From contig CABUZX010000007.1 in the NCBI GenBank assembly GCA_902496185.1, positions 1-59,072 of the forward strand: a DNA stretch of 59,072 bases. The letters run 5' to 3'. This DNA is from an uncultured Subdoligranulum sp. GTDB lineage: Bacteria > Bacillota > Clostridia > Christensenellales > CAG-314. Under the pieces are notes generated by a model. The model saw only the letters and a list, made by a program, of their open reading frames with translations, made no database searches and had not been told where the DNA came from. Both the position numbers and the translations under genes were made by a program. Of the stretch, positions 22,792-31,156 are shown one piece after another (positions within the stretch are counted from its first letter, which is position 1; each line of letters opens with the position of its first letter).

Positions 22792-24632
22792 CGGACTACA
22801 AACGTGATTTTCAAAAACAAGAGTTTCGCCAACCTGCTCCGCCAATGCGTGGTCCGGGTGGGCGTGGCGCAACAAACGTGGTAGAAAAACCCAAAAACTT
22901 CAAAAAAGCTATGGGGTGCTTGTTGGGGTTTGCTAAAGAATATATGGGTTGGTTTGTATTTGCAATAATTTTGGCGATATTGAGCGTAATAGCGTTGGTA
23001 CTTGGGCCAAACCAGCTCAATCAAATTACCACCGTTATAGAGCAAGGCGCAAAAACGGGCGTAATGGATACTCAAAAAGCCGTAAACTTGTGCGTAATTT
23101 TAATGAGTTTATACGTTGGCAGTTGTATTTTGCACGTTGTTCAAGAGTGGATACTTTCAACCTTGTCTCAAAAGGTGACCAAAAAATTGCGTACGGGTAT
23201 TGACCAAAAAATAAACCGTTTGCCTTTGAGTTATTTTGACAATACTACTTTCGGCGACGTATTGGCAAGGGTTACGAGCGACGTTGATACTATAGGGCAG
23301 GCGTTGCACAACAGTCTTGCCGTGTTTGTCAGACAAAGCATATTTTTGTTGGGCGCGGTTGTGATGATGTTTGTGACTAATTTTGTTATGGCGTCAAGCG
23401 CAATAGGTAGTACGCTTATCGGCGTAGTGGTCGTATTGGTGGTGCTAAAAGTTTCGCAAAAACACTTTAGAGTTCAGCAAAAAAATCTCGGCGCAATAAA
23501 CGGCAGGATAGAAGAAATTTATTCCGCGCACGACGTGGTTAAAGTTTACAACGGTACGGCGCGCGAGGTAGAATTGTTTGACGAAATAAATTCAAGGTTG
23601 TATAATTCTGCTTGGAAGAGCCAATTTTTGAGTGGCGTTATGCAACCGGTAATGGGTTTTGTGGGTAACTTCGGCTACGTCGTAGTGTGCGTAGTGGGTG
23701 GCGCGCTTGCAATTAGGGGCGACATAGGTTTGGGCGTAATAGTTTCCTTTTTGATTTACGTTAGGACGTTTACCAACCCTCTTTCGCAAATAGCGCAGTC
23801 CATTACGAGTTTTCAGTCTATGGCGGCAGCGGGAGAACGAGTGTTTGAGTTTTTAAACGAAAAGGAAATGCAACCAGACAATCCCAAGGCGCAATTAGAA
23901 AGGGTAAAGGGCGACGTAAGGTTTAATCACGTTGTTTTTGGATATAACCCCGACAAAATCATCATCAAAGATTTTTGCGCCGATATAAAGGCAGGGCAAA
24001 AAGTTGCAATAGTAGGTCCTACGGGCGCAGGCAAAACCACCTTGGTAAACTTGCTTATGCGGTTTTACGAGCTAAACAGCGGTAGCATTACGGTAGACGG
24101 CGTTGACTTGACCGATCTGTCGAGAGAAAATATTCACGACCTATTCGGTATGGTTTTGCAGGATACTTGGATTTTTGAAGGTACGATTTTTGACAACGTA
24201 AGATATAGTAAGACGGAAGCGCCGGAAGAAGACGTAATCAACGCTTGCAAAGCGGTTGGATTGCATCACTTTATCAAAACGCTTCCAAACGGATATAATA
24301 CCGTTTTAGACGAAAAGTCCGGTTTATCGGCAGGGCAAAAACAACTTTTGACTATTGCAAGGGCAATGGTTGAGGACGCGCCCATTATCATTTTGGATGA
24401 GGCGACGAGTAGCGTCGACACCCGTACGGAAGTCATTATTCAGCGCGCAATGGATACGCTGACGGAAAAAAGAACTTCTTTTATTATCGCTCACCGCTTG
24501 TCAACAATCAAAAATGCTGATATTATTTTTGTGTTGAAGGATGGCGATATAGTAGAGCAGGGCAATCATCAACAATTGTTGCAGAAAAACGGTTTTTACG
24601 CTGAACTTTATAACAGTCAGTTTCAGGACTGA
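22788..24632 (+). CDS. ABC exporter half-transporter, catalytic-site subunit
   Basis: A 614-residue partner of the preceding half-transporter. A polar, Pro/Gly-rich N-terminal extension (about 40 residues, 'QPAPPMRGPGGRG') precedes six membrane helices. The ATPase has Walker A GPTGAGKTT, Walker B 'IIILDEATSSVD' with the catalytic Glu, and H-loop AHRLSTI. Its signature is LSAGQKQ rather than LSGGQ. That altered signature would complete the degenerate site formed with the partner's Asp-type Walker B, so both halves of the degenerate site have drifted together. It is coupled to the upstream gene by a 4-base overlap. Confidence 0.93.
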   Translation: MTDYKRDFQKQEFRQPAPPMRGPGGRGATNVVEKPKNFKKAMGCLLGFAKEYMGWFVFAIILAILSVIALVLGPNQLNQITTVIEQGAKTGVMDTQKAVNLCVILMSLYVGSCILHVVQEWILSTLSQKVTKKLRTGIDQKINRLPLSYFDNTTFGDVLARVTSDVDTIGQALHNSLAVFVRQSIFLLGAVVMMFVTNFVMASSAIGSTLIGVVVVLVVLKVSQKHFRVQQKNLGAINGRIEEIYSAHDVVKVYNGTAREVELFDEINSRLYNSAWKSQFLSGVMQPVMGFVGNFGYVVVCVVGGALAIRGDIGLGVIVSFLIYVRTFTNPLSQIAQSITSFQSMAAAGERVFEFLNEKEMQPDNPKAQLERVKGDVRFNHVVFGYNPDKIIIKDFCADIKAGQKVAIVGPTGAGKTTLVNLLMRFYELNSGSITVDGVDLTDLSRENIHDLFGMVLQDTWIFEGTIFDNVRYSKTEAPEEDVINACKAVGLHHFIKTLPNGYNTVLDEKSGLSAGQKQLLTIARAMVEDAPIIILDEATSSVDTRTEVIIQRAMDTLTEKRTSFIIAHRLSTIKNADIIFVLKDGDIVEQGNHQQLLQKNGFYAELYNSQFQD

Positions 24633-24672
24633 TTGACAAAACGTAAATATAAAAACACAAGGAGATAAATTT

Positions 24673-25485
24673 ATGAGTGATTGTAATCACGACTGCGCAA
24701 ATTGCAGTAGCAAGTGCGAAAACGAAATAACCTTTGACCAACCTCACAAGGGTAGCAAAATAAAAAAGGTCATAGGCGTAGTAAGCGGTAAAGGTGGCGT
24801 AGGAAAATCTCTCGTCACCGCTCTTTTGGCAAGCAAGTTTAGTAGGCTCGGACACTCCGTCGGCGTATTGGACGCCGATATTACAGGGCCAAGCGTACCC
24901 AAAATGTTTGGCGTAAACGGCAAGGCTTTCGGCAACGACCAAGGCTTTTTCCCGCTGGAAAGTCGCAACGGCGTAAAGGTTATGTCCTCAAACCTTTTGT
25001 TGGACACCCAAACAGACCCCGTTATTTGGCGTGGTCCCGTTATTGCCGGATTGGTAAGGCAATTTTGGACGGACTGCGTATGGGGCGAAGTAGACTATAT
25101 GTTTGTGGATATGCCACCGGGCACGGGCGACGTTCCGCTGACTGTGTTTCAAAGCATAAAGCTCGACGGAATAATTATCGTGTCGTCACCGCAAGAACTT
25201 GTTGGTATGATAGTACAAAAAGCCGTCAAAATGGCAGAAATGATGAATATAAAGGTGCTTGGTATAGTAGAAAACTTTGCCTTTGCAAAATGCCCCAATT
25301 GTAGCGAAAGGTTTTATCCTTTTGGTACGGGCAAGACGGAAGAAGTTGCAAGTCAATATAATATTCCCTTTTTGGGCAAACTTCCAATCCGCCCCGACGT
25401 TGCGCAAAAGATTGACGCGGGCGACGTAGAAGTAGTTGTTATGGAAGAAATCGACGTTGCCGTGGACGCTATACTAAAAGCATAG
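24673..25485 (+). CDS. mrp: Mrp/NBP35-family P-loop ATPase (iron-sulfur carrier)
   Basis: A 270-residue ATPase of the Mrp/ApbC/NBP35 group, which carries and delivers iron-sulfur clusters. The deviant Walker A GKGGVGKS, 'DADITGPSVPKMFG', 'MPPGTGDVPLT' and the cluster-binding CPNC pair ('FAKCPNCSERFYPFG') are present. The N-terminal tail is unusually Cys-rich (CNHDCANCSSKC), as in NBP35-type proteins, and could hold a second cluster. A strong AAGGAG site precedes the ATG. It lies 40 bases after the ABC pair and may be co-transcribed. Its client is unknown. Confidence 0.93.
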   Translation: MSDCNHDCANCSSKCENEITFDQPHKGSKIKKVIGVVSGKGGVGKSLVTALLASKFSRLGHSVGVLDADITGPSVPKMFGVNGKAFGNDQGFFPLESRNGVKVMSSNLLLDTQTDPVIWRGPVIAGLVRQFWTDCVWGEVDYMFVDMPPGTGDVPLTVFQSIKLDGIIIVSSPQELVGMIVQKAVKMAEMMNIKVLGIVENFAFAKCPNCSERFYPFGTGKTEEVASQYNIPFLGKLPIRPDVAQKIDAGDVEVVVMEEIDVAVDAILKA

Positions 25486-25538
25486 TCCCACAAAAAGTTA
25501 ACGTACTCATAGGACAAGTAAAAATTAATATCATCAAC

Positions 25539-25567
25539 AAAAAGCGAGCAATTTGCTCGCTTTTTTT
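25539..25567 (+). terminator. Terminator after mrp
   Basis: A GC-rich stem GCGAGCA / TGCTCGC (25544-25550 with 25554-25560), extended by A/T pairs, has a 3-base loop and is followed by seven Ts. It separates mrp from the lysine operon. Confidence 0.9.
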
Positions 25568-25626
25568 GTCGAACTTTTTCGTTGCTCGGCATAAACTATA
25601 AATATATTGCAAGGAGGTATCAGCGT

Positions 25627-26430
25627 TTGAGGGTGGAAAAATTCGAGAGTTTGCAAAACGTCTTTTTGTTGACGGATTACGTTTGCGGAGCGGATTACCC
25701 GTCGCTTGCAAGGCGGTTGTGTTCGCCAAAGTCAGGGTTGGGCGCGGACGGATTGATTGCCGTGCAAAATGCAAGAGACCTTCCTAAAATGTTTTTTTTT
25801 AACGCCGACGGGAGCAGGGCTTTTACCTGCGGCAACGGACTTAGGTGCGTGGCGTGTTTGTCTGTGTCAAGGGGACAAAAAAGCAGGCGGTTTTTTATTC
25901 AAACGGAGGACGGCGCAAAGGAAGTATCAGTCAAGAGCAAAAAGCCTTTTGTGGCAAAGGTGTTGCTTGGCAAATCCGAGTTTTTTGCGGGGCAAGTCAA
26001 AACGGAGGTGCCTATTCTTTCAAAAATACAAGTGGACGGCAAAAACGTATTTTTGTTTAAAACAAAGCTTGGCGTACCGCACGCAGTTTTGATAGATCAA
26101 AACGAATTGTTGGATTTTGCTCCAAAAATATCCGCGCACAAATTTTTTTCGGATGGAACAAACGTGGATTTCGTGACGGTAAAGAGTCCGAGCGAAATTT
26201 ACGTCAAAACCTTTGAGCGTGGAGTCGGGTGGACGTTATCTTGCGGTACGGGTGGTGGGGCGAGCGTTGCGGTATGTTTTGCAACCAAGCGTTGTCTTGG
26301 GCGAGTAAAAGTAGAGTATGACGGCGGTACGGCAAGCGTTTCCGTCGAAGAGGACGGGGTATTTGCAACTGCTCAAGCAAACAAGGTTTTTTGCGGAGAA
26401 TTTGATCTTGTCGGAGGTGGCGATTATTAA
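25627..26430 (+). CDS. dapF: Diaminopimelate epimerase
   Basis: A 267-residue, cofactor-independent racemase converting LL- to meso-diaminopimelate, for lysine and cell-wall cross-links. The two catalytic cysteines are visible: 'AFTCGNGLRC' and 'LSCGTGGGASV', with SGLGADGLI earlier. I chose the TTG at 25627 because AAGGAGG (25611-25617) sits 9 bases upstream. A longer reading from 25582 would start before that ribosome site. GTG at 25633 is a weaker alternative. It is the first gene of the dapF-dapA-dapB-dapH-asd-deacetylase operon. I saw no lysine riboswitch in the short leader. Confidence 0.93.
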   Translation: MRVEKFESLQNVFLLTDYVCGADYPSLARRLCSPKSGLGADGLIAVQNARDLPKMFFFNADGSRAFTCGNGLRCVACLSVSRGQKSRRFFIQTEDGAKEVSVKSKKPFVAKVLLGKSEFFAGQVKTEVPILSKIQVDGKNVFLFKTKLGVPHAVLIDQNELLDFAPKISAHKFFSDGTNVDFVTVKSPSEIYVKTFERGVGWTLSCGTGGGASVAVCFATKRCLGRVKVEYDGGTASVSVEEDGVFATAQANKVFCGEFDLVGGGDY

Positions 26431-27337
26431 CGAAATTAATGAAGGTCTTGTCAAAAAAATACCAAAAGGCAGTATCGTAGCGTTGGTTACGCCCTTTGAC
26501 AAGTACGGAAAGGTAGATTGTAAAAAAATAAAACAGCTTGTCGGTTGGCACGAGCAAAACGGCACTGCGGGCATAGTGGTTTTTGGCACCACTGGCGAAA
26601 GTCCGACCTTGACGCGCAAGGAAAAGCTTCTTGTTTTGGAAACGTGTTTGTCTGCGGTAAAAAATGACACTTTCGTTTTTGCTGGGAGTGGGAGCAACGA
26701 TACTTTTAAAGCGGTGGAAGACACTCGCGAGTACGGGCGTTTGGGCGCGGACGGGTTGCTGGTGGTGTCGCCGTATTACAACAAAACCAACGACGACGGG
26801 ATGTTGAAACATTTTTTGGCAGTGGCGGAAGCGTCCGTCAAGCCAATCGTGTTGTACAACGTGCCGAGTAGAACGGGGTGTTGTATTTCAACGTCGGTTT
26901 TAGACAAACTCAGTAAACACGAAAACGTAGTAGGTATAAAGGAAGCAAGCGGAAACGTTGCCTACGCGAGCAAGGTTGCAACTTTTGTAAAGGAAAATTT
27001 TGCCTTGTATTGTGGCAACGACGATATTATTTTGCCGTACTTGTCGCTTGGCGCAAGAGGGGTGATTTCCGTATGGGCAAACGTAATGCCGTCGGTGGTG
27101 GCAGAGCTTGTAAAAAGTTGGTTTTTGGGCAAAGTCAACAAGGCAAAAAAAATACAACTGCATTATCTTGAGTTTATCGACCTTTTGTTTTGTCAACCCA
27201 ATCCCATCCCCGTAAAGGCCGTGTTGAATATTTTGGGGTTTGGCGTAGGATTACCGCGTTTGCCTTTGGGGCAGCTGACAAAAAAAGAAAAACAGCGTTT
27301 AAAGCAAGCGCTCGTGGAGTTGGGAGAGATTAAATGA
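26408..27337 (+). CDS. dapA: 4-hydroxy-tetrahydrodipicolinate synthase
   Basis: A TIM-barrel aldolase condensing pyruvate with aspartate semialdehyde, the first committed step to lysine. The barrel starts at 'KGSIVALVTPFDKYG'. GTTGESPTL binds pyruvate, 'VLYNVPSRTG' holds the catalytic Tyr and GIKEASGN the Schiff-base Lys. The start is unclear because no ATG or well-placed GTG precedes the conserved region. TTG at 26408 (8 bases after GGAGA) is my choice, giving 309 residues. ATT at 26423 or 26426 after GGAGG is possible. Any of these overlaps or abuts the end of dapF. The reading from 26318 would overlap dapF by over 100 bases and is unlikely. Confidence 0.93.
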   Translation: MSEVAIINEINEGLVKKIPKGSIVALVTPFDKYGKVDCKKIKQLVGWHEQNGTAGIVVFGTTGESPTLTRKEKLLVLETCLSAVKNDTFVFAGSGSNDTFKAVEDTREYGRLGADGLLVVSPYYNKTNDDGMLKHFLAVAEASVKPIVLYNVPSRTGCCISTSVLDKLSKHENVVGIKEASGNVAYASKVATFVKENFALYCGNDDIILPYLSLGARGVISVWANVMPSVVAELVKSWFLGKVNKAKKIQLHYLEFIDLLFCQPNPIPVKAVLNILGFGVGLPRLPLGQLTKKEKQRLKQALVELGEIK

Positions 27338-28083
27338 AGATTTTGATTTCCGGCGACGGAGCTATGGGGCAAAGCGTCTTTGAGACGGCAAAGCAAATGC
27401 AAATTGAAGTAATAGGACAGGTCGGGCAAAACTTGTCGGGTAGTCTTAATTCGGCTTTTTGCGTATCGGATTTGCCTAATTGCGTGGTGGATTTTTCCTG
27501 CTGTGAGTTGTTGGCGGATACCGTTGAGTTTTGCAAACACAACAGTATTCCGTTAGTTACGGGTACAACAAATTTGAACCAAAAAACGCAAAAAAGCATA
27601 CAAGAACTTGCTTTGCACGTCGCTGTTTGCCAAAGTAGCAATTTTAGCGTTGGGGTTTTGATTCTCAAAAGACTGCTTGACGTTGCTTTGGGCGGGCTGA
27701 AAGATTTTGATTTTGATATAGAATTTACGGAAAAACATCACTCAAAAAAATCCGACAGTCCGAGCGGTACGGCAAAAGACCTTTTGGCTAAAATCGTAAG
27801 TGCAAAAAAAGACGCGCGATTGGTTTTTGACAGACGCGATGGCGCAGTTCGCGACAAAAATGACGTAGGAGTGTCCTGCGTGCGTGGCGGAAGCGTTGTC
27901 GGAATTCACGAAATTGAGTTTTTTGGCGAGGGAGAAAGTGTTTTGTTGAGACACACCGCGCAAAATAAAAGCATTTTTGCATCAGGGGCTTTGAGCGTTG
28001 CAAAAAAATTGTGTCTTTTACCCAAAGGTTTTTACGGTTTTGAGTATTTTGTAAAGGAGAATTGGCAAAATGGAACAAATTGA
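27334..28083 (+). CDS. dapB: 4-hydroxy-tetrahydrodipicolinate reductase
   Basis: A 249-residue NAD(P)H-dependent reductase for the second step of the lysine branch. The dinucleotide-binding loop is MKILISGDGAMGQSV. 'LVTGTTNLN' and the catalytic 'EKHHSKKSDSPSGTAKDL' (His/Lys for dipicolinate) are clear, with 'RGGSVVGIHEIEFFG' near the C-terminus. It overlaps dapA by 4 bases and dapH by 14, so the genes are tightly coupled. Slightly shorter than the E. coli enzyme, as is usual in Bacillota and Thermotoga types. Confidence 0.95.
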   Translation: MKILISGDGAMGQSVFETAKQMQIEVIGQVGQNLSGSLNSAFCVSDLPNCVVDFSCCELLADTVEFCKHNSIPLVTGTTNLNQKTQKSIQELALHVAVCQSSNFSVGVLILKRLLDVALGGLKDFDFDIEFTEKHHSKKSDSPSGTAKDLLAKIVSAKKDARLVFDRRDGAVRDKNDVGVSCVRGGSVVGIHEIEFFGEGESVLLRHTAQNKSIFASGALSVAKKLCLLPKGFYGFEYFVKENWQNGTN

Positions 28084-28768
28084 TACTAAAAACCTTGCTC
28101 TTTACGTTTCAACATGCCCAAAAAAAACACAGACAAAGGCGTATTTGAGTTTTGACGGGCAAATTGCGTTTAAAAACTGCGCGGTTTTTGGAAACAACGA
28201 CCTTACGGTAGTATTTGGCGACAAAAGAGATATAATGAACGCTTTGAGCAAGCACAAAAAGCAGTTAAAAAGCTGTTATTTTGAGTATTTGTGCGCAAAC
28301 AGCGGTGTTGCTTTGTCTGACGTGTCGGAGATTGACGCGCGCATAGAGCCGTACGCCGTAGTGCGTGAAAAAACCGAAATAGGCAAAAACGCCGTAATAA
28401 TGATGGGCGCGGTAATCAATATCGGCGCAAAAATAGGCGAAAAAACAATGATTGATATGAACGCCGTCGTCGGTAGCAACGCGCAAATAGGCAAAAACTG
28501 TCACGTTGGAGCAGGGGCTGTGGTGGCAGGAGTATTAGAGCCGGTTGGCGCAACCCCCGTAGTGATAGAAGATTTTGTGACTTTGGGCGCAAATTCCGTC
28601 GTACTCGAAGGCGTAAGAGTAGGTCATCACGCGGTAATAGGCGCAGGAGCGGTAGTCACAAAAGATATTCCGCCTTTTGCCGTTGCGGTGGGGTGTCCTG
28701 CCGTTGTCAAAAAGTTTTGCGACGAAAAAACGAAAGACAAAACTAAAATGGACGACAAGTTGAGATAA
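28070..28768 (+). CDS. dapH: Tetrahydrodipicolinate N-acetyltransferase
   Basis: A 232-residue left-handed beta-helix acyltransferase. The N-terminal ~85 residues are the DapH-specific alpha/beta domain. From about residue 95 the hexapeptide repeats run ('IEPYAVVREKTEIGKNAVIM', 'GAKIGEKTMIDMNAVVGSNA', 'VIGAGAVVTKDIPPFAVAVG'). The C-terminal tail is basic. DapH rather than the succinylating DapD is inferred from the N-terminal domain and from the deacetylase two genes downstream, which together define the acetylase branch known from Bacillus. It overlaps dapB by 14 bases. Confidence 0.93.
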   Translation: MEQIDTKNLALYVSTCPKKTQTKAYLSFDGQIAFKNCAVFGNNDLTVVFGDKRDIMNALSKHKKQLKSCYFEYLCANSGVALSDVSEIDARIEPYAVVREKTEIGKNAVIMMGAVINIGAKIGEKTMIDMNAVVGSNAQIGKNCHVGAGAVVAGVLEPVGATPVVIEDFVTLGANSVVLEGVRVGHHAVIGAGAVVTKDIPPFAVAVGCPAVVKKFCDEKTKDKTKMDDKLR

Positions 28769-28779
28769 GGTGGGTTTTT

Positions 28780-29772
28780 ATGACAAAAATTGCAATAGTC
28801 GGCGCAACGGGGTTAGTGGGTAGAGCCGTTATTGAGGACGTCGAAAGGTTAAATTTGCCTTATTGCGACGCCGTATTATTGGCGACGGAAAAAAGTCAGG
28901 GCAAAAAGCTGACGTTGCGCCAAAAGGAATACGCGGTAAAAAAACTTACGGAAGAAAGTTTTGATGGCGTAAATATCGCGCTGTTTTGCGCAGGGAGTGA
29001 AGTCAGCAAAAAATACGCTCCGATTGCCGTCAAAAAGGGCGTGACGGTGGTGGACAACAGCAGTTTTTTTCGTATGCAAAAGGACGTGCCCTTGGTTGCG
29101 TCGGAAATTAATTTTGACGACGTAAAGGATAGTAAGCTTATTGCAAATCCAAATTGCAGTACCTTGACTGCGATTTTTGCCTTAAACGCATTAAAGCCGT
29201 TTGGGCTTAAGAGCGTGAGATACACGACCTTTCAATCGGCAAGCGGTGCGGGCAAAAGCGGTCTCGACGATTTGGAGCGAACTCGACGTGGCGATAAGCG
29301 TCAGTTTTTTTGCGCGGACGTCAGCAAAAACGTCATTGCTAAAATAGGCGAGTTTTTGCCAAACGGGTACACGCAAGAAGAAGAAAAAATGCAAAAAGAA
29401 ACGCAAAAAATTTTGCATTTGCCTAATTTAATGGTATCGGCAACCTGCGTAAGAGTGCCCGTTTTTTATTGCCACGCAGTATCGGTCAGCGTAGAGTTGG
29501 AGCGCAAGTTTGATTTAAAGGATATAAAGGTAGCTTTAAAGAGAGCGCAAAACGTGGTTTTGACGGACGAAGATAATTTTGAAAATTTTCCGTTGGCGGA
29601 CAATGCTACAAAAAGCGAAAAAACTTTCGTGGGGCGCGTCAGGTACGATTCGGCAAGCTCAAACGGCGTAGTGTTTTTTTGTGTGGCGGACAATTTGTAT
29701 TTGGGCGCGTCTTCTAACGCTGTAAAAATTGCAAAACAAATTTTGGGGCGCAAAAATGAAAAAATTAGCTGA
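28780..29772 (+). CDS. asd: Aspartate-semialdehyde dehydrogenase
   Basis: A 330-residue NADPH-dependent enzyme making aspartate semialdehyde from aspartyl phosphate, the substrate of DapA. The nucleotide loop is VGATGLVGRAV. The catalytic Cys lies in 'NPNCSTL'. 'SGAGKSGLDDLE' and 'VSATCVRVPVFYCHAVSVSV' are the substrate and phosphate region. An AAGGTGG ribosome site lies upstream. The end overlaps the deacetylase start by 17 bases. Confidence 0.96.
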   Translation: MTKIAIVGATGLVGRAVIEDVERLNLPYCDAVLLATEKSQGKKLTLRQKEYAVKKLTEESFDGVNIALFCAGSEVSKKYAPIAVKKGVTVVDNSSFFRMQKDVPLVASEINFDDVKDSKLIANPNCSTLTAIFALNALKPFGLKSVRYTTFQSASGAGKSGLDDLERTRRGDKRQFFCADVSKNVIAKIGEFLPNGYTQEEEKMQKETQKILHLPNLMVSATCVRVPVFYCHAVSVSVELERKFDLKDIKVALKRAQNVVLTDEDNFENFPLADNATKSEKTFVGRVRYDSASSNGVVFFCVADNLYLGASSNAVKIAKQILGRKNEKIS

Positions 29773-30877
29773 AGGTTGCCGAAAGTATTTGTCCTTTGTA
29801 AGGCAAAAATTGCATTTTTTCGCGGAAACGCAGTGGCAAGAGACTTTTACGCGCAAAACCATACTTGAGTTGTCAAAGGACTTTTGTTGCAAAATTTACG
29901 CGTCGGAGTTTTGCGTGGTTTTATTTTTTGATTTTGGATGCAAATTTACGACGGCACTACGGGCGGAGCAGGACGCATTGCCGATAGAGGAAAAAACCGA
30001 TCTTAGCTTTGCTTGTACTCAAAACAATATGCACGCTTGCGGTCACGACGGTCACATGGCAATTGCTTTGGGCTTGGCAAAGGTTTTGTCCGACGCAATA
30101 AAAAATAGCGGACAAAAAAATCCGTTTGGGCTCAAAAAAAACTTGGCGGTGCTTTTTGAGCCAGCAGAAGAGGGTTTTGGTGGCGCGCAACGCCTTTTGT
30201 CGGAAGAATTTGTAAAGGACAAAAATATAAACAGCGCTTTTGCTTTGCATCTTTTTCCGTCGTTGCCCAAAAACAAAATTTTTTGCAAGACGGGGGAAAT
30301 TTGCGCAGGTTCAAGAGAAGTTGACGTGACTTTTTTTGGCAAAAAAGCGCATGTTGCAAAGGCAAAAGACGGAAAGGACGCTTTGTATACGGCAAGCAAA
30401 TTTTTGTGTCAAAGCCAAGAGCAACTTGACGGACTTGACGGTTTTTTGCGGTTTGGGGCGCTGACGGGCGGTTGCGCGCGAAACGTTGTGTGTGATAAGG
30501 CTGTTTTAAAGGGTACAATGCGATTTTTTGACAAAAAAACTGCCGACACGTTGGCTGACAGCGCAAAACAAATCTTGTTTGAGTTAAAAAAGCAAACGGG
30601 CGTTGATTTTACGTTTTGCGACGGCAAAGAGACTCCGCCCGTGATAAATGACCAAATCTTGGTAGAAATTGCAAAAAACTGTTTTGAAATTTTGCCCGCG
30701 CCAAAAAGTTTGATTTGTGACGACTTTGGCGTGTTTGCTACCAAAATGCCAGTTGCGTACTTTTTGTTGGGTACGGGCGACGGCGCAAGTCTGCACTCCG
30801 ATACTTTTGATTTTGACGAAAGCGCCTTGGTGACGGGCTTGGAATTTTGTCTTTGCTTTTTGGGTGCTTTAAAATAA
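29756..30877 (+). CDS. dapL: N-acetyldiaminopimelate deacetylase-like M20 amidohydrolase
   Basis: A 373-residue M20D metallo-amidohydrolase. The metal ligands of the family are visible: 'MHACGHDGHM', the glutamate pair in 'FEPAEEGFGGAQRL', the His of 'ALHLFPS', and the C-terminal His of 'SLHSDTFDFDE'. Its place at the end of the dap operon with dapH supports removal of the acetyl group from N-acetyl-LL-diaminopimelate (YkuR/DapL of Bacillus). The start at 29756 is chosen from GGGGCG just upstream. The reading from 29729 adds nine residues. The usually strict 'LRADMDALPI' stretch is LRAEQDALPI here, a mild divergence. No dedicated aminotransferase is in the operon. Confidence 0.85.
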   Translation: MKKLAEGCRKYLSFVRQKLHFFAETQWQETFTRKTILELSKDFCCKIYASEFCVVLFFDFGCKFTTALRAEQDALPIEEKTDLSFACTQNNMHACGHDGHMAIALGLAKVLSDAIKNSGQKNPFGLKKNLAVLFEPAEEGFGGAQRLLSEEFVKDKNINSAFALHLFPSLPKNKIFCKTGEICAGSREVDVTFFGKKAHVAKAKDGKDALYTASKFLCQSQEQLDGLDGFLRFGALTGGCARNVVCDKAVLKGTMRFFDKKTADTLADSAKQILFELKKQTGVDFTFCDGKETPPVINDQILVEIAKNCFEILPAPKSLICDDFGVFATKMPVAYFLLGTGDGASLHSDTFDFDESALVTGLEFCLCFLGALK

Positions 30878-30884
30878 AAATCAT

Positions 30885-30918
30885 TAAAAAATCCCCCAAG
30901 TCCAACGGTTTGGGGGAT
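30885..30918 (-). terminator. Terminator on the minus strand (HAD gene side)
   Basis: ATCCCCCAA (30891-30899) pairs with TTGGGGGAT (30910-30918). The run of Ts follows only when read on the minus strand, so it should stop transcription from the HAD phosphatase gene after it crosses the repeats. Confidence 0.65.
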
Positions 30919-30977
30919 AAGTTGTTGATTGAAAAATTTAAATATGAATTGTCGTACGAAATGGATTGAATGACGTT

Positions 30978-31146
30978 TTTGTTGCCCGTTTTTGTTTGTC
31001 CATCTCAGAGTGACAATTTGCACTGTCATACTGAACGGAGTGAAGTATCCCAAGATTGTAAGGGATTCTTCGACTGCCCGTCTTTATTTGTCCGTCTCAG
31101 AATGACGTTTTTGTTGTCCGTCTTTGTTTGTCCATCTCAGAATGAC
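30978..31146 (-). repeat. Dispersed repeat, one full unit in reverse plus flanking fragments
   Basis: A full reverse-oriented unit spans 31025-31106 (GTCATACTGAA ... CTCAGAATGAC). Partial copies of the CATCTCAGAATGAC end lie at about 30978-31014 and 31107-31146. They fill the gap between the convergent lysine operon and the HAD gene. Confidence 0.8.
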
Positions 31147-31156
31147 AAAGGGTTTT

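Noticed and set aside
25486..25626. Lysine riboswitch before dapF
   Set aside because: Too short and occupied by the mrp terminator; no lysine-aptamer-like structure seen.
30409..31053. 214-codon minus-strand frame over the end of the deacetylase gene and the repeats
   Set aside because: It runs antisense to the conserved M20 gene and into non-coding repeats; no start signal.
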